Part shown: in pieces, positions 1 through 10,100 of the stretch
Layout: every line of letters starts with the position of its first letter
Position numbering within the stretch: position 1 is the first letter of the stretch
NCBI GenBank assembly: GCA_013361595.1
Contig: JABFXT010000328.1
Span: 1 to 12,925 of the forward strand
DNA: 12,925 bases
Direction of reading: 5' to 3'
DNA from: Nocardia sp.
Lineage (GTDB): Bacteria; Actinomycetota; Actinomycetes; Mycobacteriales; Mycobacteriaceae
Program-made: the position numbers and the translations under genes
The notes under the pieces: model-generated
The model's input: the letters and a program-made list of their open reading frames with translations, nothing else
Told to the model about the DNA's origin: nothing
Databases searched by the model: none

Positions 1-23
1 GGGTCGGGCGGCTCGGGTCCCGG

Positions 24-731
24 TCACGCACCGGCCCGGACCGGCCCGTCGTCGTATCCGGTCGGCTCGCGCTCGGCAGCGGTCCGGGCCGTCTCCGTTG
101 TCCGGGGGTCGTCGAAGCCGGGGAGTCGTCCGGCGACCAACGGAATCATGAGCTGGATGAGCGGTCCGACGGCGACCGCGTAGACCACGGTGCCGACACC
201 GACACTGCCGCCCAGGAGCCAGCCGGTGATCAGGACCGATACTTCGAGGGCGGTCCGCACCAGCCGGATGGACCACCCGGTCCGCCGGACCAGACCGGTC
301 ATCAGGCCGTCGCGCGGGCCTGGGCCGAGTCCCGCACCGATGTACAGCACGCTGGCGAGCGCGTTCAGGACGACCGCGAGTGCCATCGCGCCCAGCCGCA
401 CCGGCAGCGACTCCCACTCCGGGAGCAGTAGCAGCCCCACGTCGACGGATATCCCGACGAGCACCACATTGCTCACCGTGCCCACTCCGGGCCACTGACG
501 CAACGGAATCCAGGCCAGTAGTACCACCAGGCCCGTCAATGCGGTCACCGTGCCGAAGCTCATCGGCAGGTGTCGGGTGACCCCTTGGTGGAAGACGTCC
601 CATGGGTCCAGACCCACTGCGGCACGGATCATCACGGCCATCGAGAAGCCGTACAGCCAGAGGCCGGTGAACAGTGCGGTGAGACGTCCGATCATATGAC
701 GAGCATCCCGGACACTGGACCTCTGGTACAT
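24..731 (-). CDS. YczE/YitT-like six-helix integral membrane protein
   Basis: The protein has 235 residues if it starts at MYQRSS (position 731), or 223 if it starts at the second in-frame Met (position 695). Neither start has a strong Shine-Dalgarno sequence, and the reading frame stays open further upstream without protein-like sequence. Six hydrophobic segments are visible, near residues 17-37, 59-77, 84-103, 113-133, 155-174 and 179-200, followed by a charged tail of about 33 residues that should be soluble. Motifs GLDPWDVFHQG (40-50) and GPGPRDGLMTGL (136-147) are typical of the YczE family. They recur with GVGTV (82 and 178) at a constant 96-residue offset, so the protein is two copies of a three-helix unit. 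No substrate or biochemical activity is established for the family; a Bacillus member is reported to support bacillomycin D synthesis. It is divergent from the NRPS gene, so a role in that pathway is only possible. Family call fairly sure, start uncertain. Confidence 0.8.
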   Translation of the reverse strand: MYQRSSVRDARHMIGRLTALFTGLWLYGFSMAVMIRAAVGLDPWDVFHQGVTRHLPMSFGTVTALTGLVVLLAWIPLRQWPGVGTVSNVVLVGISVDVGLLLLPEWESLPVRLGAMALAVVLNALASVLYIGAGLGPGPRDGLMTGLVRRTGWSIRLVRTALEVSVLITGWLLGGSVGVGTVVYAVAVGPLIQLMIPLVAGRLPGFDDPRTTETARTAAEREPTGYDDGPVRAGA

Positions 732-944
732 AGCCACTGATGGGTCACTGGACTGTCTTCGGGGGCCATGGGTGCGGAATATGTGCCCTGCGAGCGTTGC
801 TCGGCCGCGCGTGCCCGGGATCCAGGCGCAGAGTTGATCGGACGGTGGGAGAAGGCGCGGTCGGTGCCCGTTTTCCCTTGTGGCCGAAGCTGAACCGGCC
901 TGCGGGAGGGGTGGGCGCGCTGGTGGGCGAAACGCCGCATGCGG

Positions 945-973
945 TTGCGGGCGACGCGGCCGATATGCATAAA
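945..973 (+). promoter_or_regulatory. Candidate promoter for the NRPS gene
   Basis: TTGCGG (945-950) and CATAAA (968-973) are separated by 17 bases and resemble a housekeeping sigma-factor promoter of a high-GC actinobacterium. The -10 lies in the only clearly AT-rich patch of the gap (GATATGCATAAACT, 962-975). Transcription would begin near 980 and leave a leader of about 160 nucleotides carrying both inverted repeats. The match is modest, and actinobacterial promoters are loosely conserved, so this is a candidate only. Confidence 0.35.
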
Positions 974-1011
974 CTGTGCGGCGCACGATCTGATAGCTGT
1001 TTGCTCTTGAA

Positions 1012-1039
1012 GGTGTTCCGTGGCAGGGGCGTGAACACC
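1012..1039. promoter_or_regulatory. Inverted repeat GGTGTTC-N14-GAACACC, candidate operator or leader hairpin
   Basis: The arms GGTGTTC (1012-1018) and GAACACC (1033-1039) are perfect 7-base reverse complements across a 14-base spacer. Downstream of the candidate promoter, this could be a repressor-binding dyad or an RNA stem-loop in the leader. Sequence alone does not decide between them. The dyad ends exactly where the next one begins. A chance 7-base dyad is possible, so confidence is moderate. Confidence 0.4.
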
Positions 1040-1065
1040 ACTTCGACGTACACGAAGTCGTACAC
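1040..1065. promoter_or_regulatory. Inverted repeat ACTTCG-N7-CGAAGT with overlapping CGTACAC direct repeat
   Basis: ACTTCG (1040-1045) and CGAAGT (1053-1058) form a perfect 6-base dyad over 19 bases, a size typical of dimeric helix-turn-helix regulator sites. CGTACAC occurs at 1047-1053 and again at 1059-1065, a 12-base period that straddles the dyad. The element lies about 85-100 bases before the NRPS start, a plausible place for an operator. The regulator is unknown and none is encoded in the window. Confidence 0.4.
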
Positions 1066-1129
1066 AGGCAGTTTCGAGCATCCGCAGGGGGCGTTTTCCG
1101 CTGCGCTCCGGCTGCCTCCGAGTCTGAGC

Positions 1130-1135
1130 GAGAGG
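1130..1135 (+). promoter_or_regulatory. Ribosome-binding site of the NRPS gene
   Basis: GAGAGG lies seven bases before the ATG at 1143, a normal Shine-Dalgarno spacing. An in-frame TAG at 1137-1139 excludes any earlier start, and the first condensation motif begins at residue 17, so this ATG is well supported. Confidence 0.7.
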
Positions 1136-1142
1136 TTAGAGG

Positions 1143-4100
1143 ATGAATTCGAGGTCAGCCACTGCTGTCGACCACGATCTGGATCTCATACCGTTGTCGA
1201 GGGCGCAGTACAGCATGTGGCTGGCCGATACTCAGCCCGGCCGGCCGAACGTCAATATCGCGCACTACGTCGAGATCGAGGGCGAGATCGACGTCGATCT
1301 GCTCACCGAGGCGATCAATATCGCCGGGCGGGAGACCGAATCGCTCGTGGTGCGGGTCATCGAATTCGACGGTCGCCCCTATCAATTCGTGGACCGCGCC
1401 ATCACCTACGCCGACGATGTGCTCGATCTGTCCGATGCCGCCGATCCGTACGAAGCGGGTCTGGAGTGGATGCGCCGGGATTCCCGCACCAGAGTCGTCG
1501 ATCTCGCCCGGGACCGGCTGGCCGTCGGCAAACTCATCCGCATCGGCGTGAACCGATACCTGTGGTACGCGCGCGCACACCATCTCATCATCGACGGGTA
1601 CGGCGCCTTCAACGTCATGGGCCGGGTCATCGAGCACTACAACGCCATCCTGGAGGGCAGACAGCCGCCACCGCTCGTCGCCGCGGATCTGCGGGATATC
1701 GCCGAGGCGGATCGCGCGTACCACCAGAGCCCACGTTTCGAATCCGATCGGGCGTACTGGCGCGCGAAGGTCGCCGATCTGCCGAGCCCGGTGAGCTTGT
1801 CGGGGCGGGCCGCGCGCTGGAGCGATAACGATCATGTCGCCGGCCGCCGCCTGCCCGACCGGCTCGCCGAGATGCTCGACCATTTCTCGGCGGATCTGCA
1901 CGCGTCGCCGGCGCAGGTGATCGTCGCCGCGTTCTCGGCATTCCTGGCCCGGATGACCGGCGCCGACGACGTGGTGTTGTCGATGCCGGTGAGCGGCCGG
2001 GTGACCCGGCGGCTGCGGCATGCCGCCGCGATGTTGGCGAATATGGTGCCCATCCGTTTCGCGCTGACCCCGGAGACCACGGTCGAGCAGCTGGTCGGCG
2101 CGTCGGTGACCGAACTCGTCGCCGCGATCCGGCATCAGCTGTACCGATTCGAAGATCTCCGCCGCGATTCGAATACCGCGGAATCGGCGTCGAATTCGTT
2201 CGGTCCGGTCGTGAACATCCTTTTCTTCGATACCGAGATCCGGCTCGGTTCGGCCTTCGGCCGCTATCGCGCGCTCACTTCCGGCGCCCTCGACGATATG
2301 CAGCTGAATCTGTACCGCCCCGGTGCCGGCGGCCCCCTACTGCTCGAATTGCACGGTAATCCGAATCTGTACAGCGTCGAAGAACTCGAACTGCACACCA
2401 CTCGATTCGTCGAATTCCTGCACCGGCTGCTGGAATCGCCGCGGAACACCCCGGTGATCGATATCCCCCTCGTCGACACCGGAGAGGGGCGGCGCATCGC
2501 CGGCGAACTCGCGGGCCGCGACGGGGTGGTGGCCGACACCACCCTCGTCGAGTTGCTGACCCGCCGGGCTTCCGTGAACCCGGACGCGGTCGCGGTCGGA
2601 TGCGGTGCGACCGTCCTGACCTACCGCGAGCTCGACGAGCGGTCCGACCGGCTCGCCCGGGCGCTGATCGCGCGAGGCGCGGGACCGGAAACCCTGGTGG
2701 CGGTGGCGATGCCCCGCGATGCGGAGCTGATCGTTGTCACTGTCGCGGTGCTGAAGTCCGGCGCCGGGTATCTGCCGCTGGATATCGCCCACCCCGCGGA
2801 TCGGCTCGAATACGTACTCACCGACGCCGATCCCGTCCTCGTCGTGACCAGCGGTGCGCTCCGTGCGGGGCTTCCGGGCGATCCCGGTCGCATCGTCACC
2901 GCCGAGGAACTGCTCACCGATACCGGCAGCGGGCCGGTCACGGATGCCGAACGGTCCCGGCCGCTACGGCCGGACAACACCGCCTATGTCATCTACACCT
3001 CGGGGTCGACCGGCCGTCCGAAAGGTGTGCCGATCACGCATCGCGCGGTGGCGTCGTATCTGACCAATGCCTGCGCCGAGATCGGGATCCGGCCCGGCGA
3101 CGTGTGGACGCTGTTCCACTCCTTCGCCTTCGACTATTCGGTGTGGGAGATCTTCGGTCCGCTGGTGTCCGGGGGCCGCGTCGTCATCGTGGATATCGCG
3201 ACCACCCGATCACCCGACGAAGTCGTACGCCTGGTGGCCCGCGAAAAGGTGACCGTTTTCAACCAGACTCCCTCGGCCTTCCAGCAGTTCGCGGCCGCCC
3301 GGGAACGGTACGCGGCCGGTGGTGAACCCGAGGGCGCGCTCGCGTTGCGGACGGTGATCCTGTCCGGGGAGCGGCTCGATCCGGCGGGGCTGGCCTCCTG
3401 GTACGAAAGCAATCCGCGAGTTCCCGTACTGGCCAACAGTTACGGGATCACCGAGACCACGGTATTCGTGACCTATCTGCCGCTGAGCCCGCGGATCGCG
3501 GTGCCCGGCGCGGCCAGTGCGATCGGAACGGCGTTGCCGGGCCTGCGGACCCATGTGCTGGACCGGCGGCTACGGCCGACACCGCTGGGGGCCTGGGGCG
3601 AGCTCTATGTCTCGGGGGCCCAGCTCTCGCGTGGCTACCTCGGCCGCCCGGTACTGAGCGCGGCCCGCTTCGTCGCCGACCCGTTCGGTGCGCCCGGTAC
3701 GCGGCTGTACCGCAGTGGCGATATCGCGCGCTGGAACCACCGGGGTGAACTGGAATACCGCGGCCGGGCCGACCAGCAGGTCCAGTTGCGCGGCTTCCGG
3801 ATCGAACTCGACGAGATCCGAAATGCGTTGCTCAGCGACGAGACCGTGTCGGCAGCGGTCGTGGTCGTGCACCGGCCGGATACGGAAGGGGCTCGGCTGA
3901 TCGCCTATGTGGTGCCGGCCGGGGATGCCGTCTGTACCGGCGAATCGTTGCGGGCTCGGGCGGCCACGCAGCTCCCGGAATACATGGTGCCCGCCGGTAT
4001 CGTCGTACTGGCCGAACTGCCGTTGACCGTCAACGGCAAGGTCGACCACCGGGCGCTGCCCGAGCCGGTGTTCGATTCGGCCGCCGCCTATGTCGCGCCG

Positions 4101-7100
4101 ACTACGGTCGTCGAGGAGATGATCGCCGAGGTCTTCGCCGAGGTACTCGGTGTCGAACGGGTGGGGGTGTTCGACCATTTCTTCGATCTGGGCGGAAATT
4201 CGCTCACCGCGACCAGCGCGGCGGTGCGGATCGGTGAGCTGACCCGCCGCGACGTCTCGGTGCGCGATCTGTTCGGCAGACCGACCGTCGCCGAACTCGC
4301 GGCGCAGCTCGCGGCCGAACGCCGCCCGGGCCGCCCGATCCTGCGGGCCCGGCCCCGGGTGGCGGAGCCGGTACCGCTGGCACCCGCGCAGAACCGGATG
4401 TGGTTGATCAACCAGGTCGATCCGGATTCGGCGGCGTACAACATCCCGCTGGTGGTGCAGTTGTCCGGCCGGCTCGATGTGCCGGCGCTGCGGTCCGCGC
4501 TGATGGATGTGCTGGACCGGCACGAGGCACTGCGTACCGTTTTCCCGGCGGTCGAGGGGGCCGGTGTCCAGGTCGTACTGCCGGCCGAGGAAGTGGTCGC
4601 CGGGCTCGATCTCGTCCCGGAGACCGCCGACGTCGACGATATCGAGTACCGGATCCGTGCTCTTGCCGCACAGGGCTTCGATGTGAGTGTGCGCCCGCCG
4701 CTGCGCAGCGCACTGCTGGCAGCGCCGGATCGCCGCCGTCATGTGCTGGCGGTGGTCCTGCACCACATCTGCTGTGACGGGGCGTCGTTGCGCCCACTGG
4801 CGGCCGATCTCGCGACCGCCTACGAGGCCCGGGTCCAGGGCAAGACCCCGGATTGGCAGCCGCTGCGCGTGCAGTACGCCGATTACAGCGTCTGGCACCA
4901 CGAGTTGCTCGGTGCGGAGACCGATCCCGAATCGGTGGCGGCCCGCCAGCTGAGCTATTGGACCGGCCGGCTGTCCGGTAAACCGCCGGTCTCGGAACTC
5001 CCGGCCGACCGGGCCCGCCCGGCCCAGCGGTCCCTGCGCGGCGACCGCGCGATATCCGCCGTTCCGGCCGCGGTCTTCCGCGGAATCGAGGGACTGGCCC
5101 GCTCGCAGAACGCCACCACCTTCATGGTTGTGCACGCGGCGCTGGCGCTACTGCTCGCGCGGCTCTCGGGTTCCGACGACATCACCGTCGGCACGGCGGT
5201 GGCCGGCCGCGGTGAACACGCGCTCGAGCCGGTCGTCGGAATGTTCGTCAACACGGTGCCGTTGCGCACCGAGGTCCGGCCCGGTGAATCGTTCACCGAA
5301 TTCCTGGCACGAGTGCGCGATATCGACGTGGACGGATTCGCGAACAGCGATGTTCCCTACGAGCGGGTCGTGGACGAGGTCGAGCCGCATCGGTCCGGTG
5401 CGCATCCGCCGCTGTGCCAGGTGTATCTGGCCTTCGAGAACATGGATCGGCCGAGCCTGGAACTGCCCGAGCTCACGGTCGAGATCCTGGACCCGGGCGC
5501 GCAGCCGGCAAAGGTCGACCTCATCGTCACGGTCGCGGAGAACACCGCCGGTAGCGGCGATATCGCTCTGCGCGTCGACTACGCGACCGATCTCTTCGAC
5601 CGGGGCACGGTCGAGGAACTGGCCGCCCGGTTGAACCGGGTGCTCGAGACGATCGTGGCGGATCCGTACGTTCGGGTGGGCAGTGTGGACATCCTGTCGC
5701 CGGCCGAACGGGCGGGTCTGGTACCGGCATCGGGAGCCCCGGCCGAACCACCGCGGACGCTGGCCGAGGTGCTGTCGGTCGTTGACCCGGCCGCGACGGC
5801 CGTGATCTCCGGCGACCGGACGCTCACCTATGGAGAACTGGACGCCTGGGCCACGCGGATCGCCCGTGAGCTCATCGCGCGCGGGGCGGGCCCGGGCGAC
5901 CATATCGCGCTGGTACTGGGGCGGTCGATCGAGTTCGTGGCGAGTATCTGGGCGGTGACCAGGACCGGTGCCGCCTTCGTGCCCGTGGATCCCCGGAATC
6001 CGGCCGAGCGGGTCGCGCTGATGATCGGTGACGCCGCACCCCGGGTCGCGGTGACGGTCGGCGCGTCGCGTGCGCTGGTGCCGGACTCGCTCCCGCTGCT
6101 GGTACTCGACGATCCGGATACCGTGACCGCGCTGGGCGCCCGTTCGGCGGAGCCGGTGACCGACGACGACCGGATCCGGCCCGCGCGCACCCCGGATACC
6201 GCGTACCTGCTGTACACATCCGGGTCCACCGGTACGCCGAAGGGTGTCGCGGTGACCCATGCGGGCCTGGCCAATTTCGCGGCCGAACAGCGGGACCGCT
6301 ACCGGGTGGACCCTTCGTCGCGGGTTCTGCAGCTGGCGGCACCGGGTTTCGACGCGGTCGTCCTGGAATTGCTGATGGCACATGCCAACGGTGCCGCCCT
6401 GGTCGTCTCGCCGCCGGATGTCTTCGCCGGTGCCGAGCTGGCGCAGCTGATCCGGACACAACGTGTCTCGCACGCGTTCGTGACACCGACCGTACTGTCC
6501 ACCATGTCACCGGCCGATCTCCCGGCACTGCGGGTCCTGGTGGCCGGCGGTGAGGCGGTGCCGGCGGAAACGGTGGCGCTGTGGGCGCCGGGCCGCGAAC
6601 TGTTCAACGGCTACGGCCCGACCGAGACCACGATCATGGTCGCGATCAGTGATCCGCTGGTGGTCGGCGACCGGGTCACGATCGGCGGGCCGATCCGCGG
6701 TATCGAGGCCGTGGTGCTGGACGCGGAACTGCGGCCGGTTCCGGCCGGGGTGACGGGGCAGCTCTTCATCTCCGGTGTGCAACTCGCCCGCGGCTATCTG
6801 GACCGGCCGGCCGCGACGGCGACCGCCTTCGTGGCCGCCCCCTACGGCCGGCCCGGAACCCGGATGTACCGCACCGGTGATCTCGCGCGCTGGACATCCG
6901 ACCGGACACTGGAGTACGTCGGCCGCACCGACTTCCAGGTCAAGATCCGCGGTCAGCGCATCGAACTCGGCGAGATCGAAGCCGTGCTCGGGGCGCATCC
7001 CCGGGTGGCGGTCGCGCATGTGGCGGGTGTGGCCGGCGCGGACGGTACCCGGCTCGCCGCCTATGTGGTGCCCGCGGACGGTGGCGTCGATACGGCGGAG

Positions 7101-10100
7101 TTGCTGGCCCATACCGCGCGGCGGCTGCCGGCGCATATGGTCCCGGAAACGGTCGTGATACTCGACAGACTGCCGCTGTCGCCGGTGGGCAAGATCGACC
7201 GGGCCGCACTGCCGGAGCCGGTGTTCGGTTCGGCCGCCACGGAATTCGTCGCTCCGCGCGACAGCGTCGAGCAGACCGTCGCCGATATCTGCGCCGCGGT
7301 ACTGGATATCGAGCGGGTGGGCGCGTTCGACAGTTTCTTCGACCTGGGTGGCAATTCCTTGTCGGCCACCCGAGTCGCCGGTCGGCTGAGCGCCGCGTTC
7401 GGAATCGATATCGCGCTGCGCACGATCTTCGACGCGCCGACCGTCGCCGCCCTGGCCGACCGGCTGCGGGCGAGCCGGCCCGGCCGGCGGCAACCGCTGG
7501 TTCCGCAGCACCGTCCCGAGCGGATTCCGTTGTCGCCGGCGCAGGCCCGGATGTGGTTCCTCAACCAGTTCGATACGACCTCACCGCTGTACAACATCCC
7601 CCTGGTGATGCACCTGTCGGGAACCCTCGATGTGGCGGCCATGCGGGCCACCGTCACCGATGTGCTCGCCCGGCACGAATCGTTGCGCACGCGCTACCCG
7701 GACAGCGACAGCGGACCGCACCAGGTGATCGTGCCGGTCACCGGTATCGGCGAGCCGCTGGAGCCGGTGGCCGTGGCGGCCGCCGAGATCGAGGCGCGGA
7801 TCGCGGCGGAGACCGCGACCGGGTTCGATGTCACGCGCGAAATCCCGTTCCGGATCACATTGCTGCGCACCGCGCCCGACGAACACACGCTGGTTCTGGT
7901 GGTCCACCACATCAGTTTCGACGGTTCCTCGCTCGCGCCGCTGGCCGCGGATCTGATGACCGCCTACCGGGCCCGATCCCGCAACGAGGAGCCGCAGTGG
8001 ACTCCGCTGCCGGTGCAGTACGCGGATTACACACTGTGGCACCGGGAGATCCTCGGCACCGAGGACGATCCGCACAGTCCCACGGTCGCGCAGACCGAGT
8101 ACTGGCGTGCGGCGCTCGCCGATCTCCCCGAGGTACTCGACCTGCCCACCGATCGGGCGCGTCCGGCGCAGCAGAGTTTCCGCGGCGCGACGGTATCTGC
8201 CCTACTGCCCGCCGATCTGCATCGCGAGGTCGTCGCGCTCGCGCGCCGGCACGACACGACTGTGTTCATGGTGATGCACGCCGGATACGCCGCGCTGCTG
8301 GCCCGGCTGTCCGGGACCGGGGATATCGCTGTCGGCACTCCGGTCGCGGGCCGCGGCGAACCCGGCCTCGACGGCCTGGTCGGCATGTTCGTCAACACCC
8401 TGGTGCTGCGGACGCGGGTCGCGCCCGGCTCCTCGTTCGCCGATATCCTCGACCAGGTCCGCGATACCGATCTCGGGGCGTTCGAAAACGCCGATATCCC
8501 GTTCGAGCGGCTCGTCGAAGTACTCAATCCGCCCCGTTCGACGGCGCACGCGCCATTGACCCAGGTGGGGTTCTCGTTCCAGAACATCGAGATCCCGGCC
8601 GTACGGTTCGACGGGCTGACGGTGACCACCCGGATGATCGATCCGAGTGTGGCCAAATACGACCTGCACCTGAACCTCGTGGACACCCTGTCCGCCGACG
8701 GTGGCTCCGGCGGTATCGCGGTGGAGTTCGGCTACGCCACCGATCTGTTCGACGAATCGTCGATCCGCGCGATCGTCGACCGCTATCAGCTGTTGCTGCG
8801 CGCGATCGTCACCGACCCCACCGGGCCGATCGGCGATATCGATCTACTGACCCGCTCCGAGCACCGGGCCCTGGCCGAGCGGTCGCGGGGGGTGTCCGCG
8901 CCCGCGCCGGCCGCGACCCTCGCGGACCTGTTCGCCGCGCAGACACTGGCCACCCCGCGGCACACCGCAGTGATCGACGCGGAAACCGGGGCGCGGCTGG
9001 ACTACCGGGAATTCGGCGCACGAGTGAATCGGCTGGCGCGGGTTCTCATCGGCCGCGGCGCCGGCCCGGGCACCGTGGTCGGCGTCGCCATGCACCGCGG
9101 TGTCGACCTGCTGACCACGCTGTACGCCGTCCATGCCGCCGGCGCCGCGTATCTGCCACTGGATCCGGAACATCCGGTCGACCGGCTCCGGTCGGTGCTG
9201 AGCACCGCCCGGCCCCTCGCCGTGCTCACCCGGCCCGGCGACGAGGTGAACCTGCCCGCCGATGTGCCGGTGTGGCCGGTCGCGGAATTGTTCGCCGAGC
9301 CGGCGGATTCGGCGCCGATCACCGATGACGAACGGCTGCGGCCGCTGGATTCCCGGGACCTGGCCTATGTCATCTACACCTCCGGTTCGACCGGCGTGCC
9401 CAAGGGGGTGGCCGTCGCGCACCACGCGGTGGTGAACCAGCTGCACTGGATGCGGGAGCACTACGGTCTCGACGGCTCCGATGTGATGATCTGGCGTACG
9501 CCGGTCACGTTCGACCTCTCGGTGTGGGAACTGTTCGCCGCGGCGGTCTGCGGGGCGGCACTGGTGGTCGCCGAGGCCGACGCGCACCGCGACACCAGGG
9601 CGCTGGCCGCCACGATGGCCGCATATCGCGTCACGACGGTCGATTTCGTTCCGTCGCTGCTCGCCGCTTTCCTGACCACCGCCGACGGGTACGAGTTCCC
9701 GAACCTACGGCGGGTGCTGTGCATCGGTGAGGCGTTGCCGGCGGATACCGTCCGGCGGTTCACCGAATTCAGCGCGGCGCGGATCGACAATCTGTACGGG
9801 CCGACCGAGGCCGCGGTCAGCGTCACCGCCCACCGGATCGAGAACGTGGCCGGCACCGCGGTGCCGATCGGCGTACCCGAGGCGAATGTCGTGGTCCGCG
9901 TGCTCGATGCCCGCCTGCGCCCGGTCCCGGACGGTGTCACCGGTGAGTTGTACCTCGGTGGGGTCCAGCTGGCCCGGGGATATCACCGGCGTCCGGGACA
10001 GACCGCGGCGGCCTTCGTCGCCGATCCGCTGGGCACCGGCGGTGCCCGGCTGTACCGCACCGGCGATCTGGTGCGCTGGGATACCGCCGGTGCCCTGCAA

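Larger units (their letters stand above)
732..1142. other. Divergent intergenic region between the membrane protein and the NRPS gene
   Basis: This 411-base gap separates the two divergent start codons. The left part (732 to about 940) holds no convincing gene. On the minus strand, CATATT (complement of 778-783) could be a weak -10 for the membrane protein, but no good -35 accompanies it. The right part holds an AT-rich patch (962-975) in a candidate promoter, a perfect 11-base palindrome GTGCGGCGCAC (976-986), two abutting inverted repeats (1012-1039 and 1040-1058), a direct repeat and a ribosome-binding site. Open frames crossing this gap on both strands lack recognisable protein features and are treated as chance. 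Confidence 0.6.

Noticed and set aside
732..986. N-terminal extension of the membrane protein up to position 986
   Set aside because: The added 85 residues are Arg/Pro-rich and unlike the family, whose members begin shortly before the first helix; it would also cover much of the intergenic region.
976..986. Palindrome GTGCGGCGCAC as an operator
   Set aside because: Only 5-base arms of very high GC, common by chance in this genome; noted within the intergenic entry but not called as a site.
740..1828. Long plus-strand open frame starting in the intergenic region
   Set aside because: It overlaps the NRPS in another frame, is Arg-rich low-complexity after 1143 and shows no recognisable domain; it is a GC-rich shadow frame.
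3570..5135. 521-codon antisense open frame opposite module 1/2
   Set aside because: Its composition (Arg, Gln, His, Gly rich) is the complement of NRPS codons; the plus strand carries intact NRPS motifs throughout.
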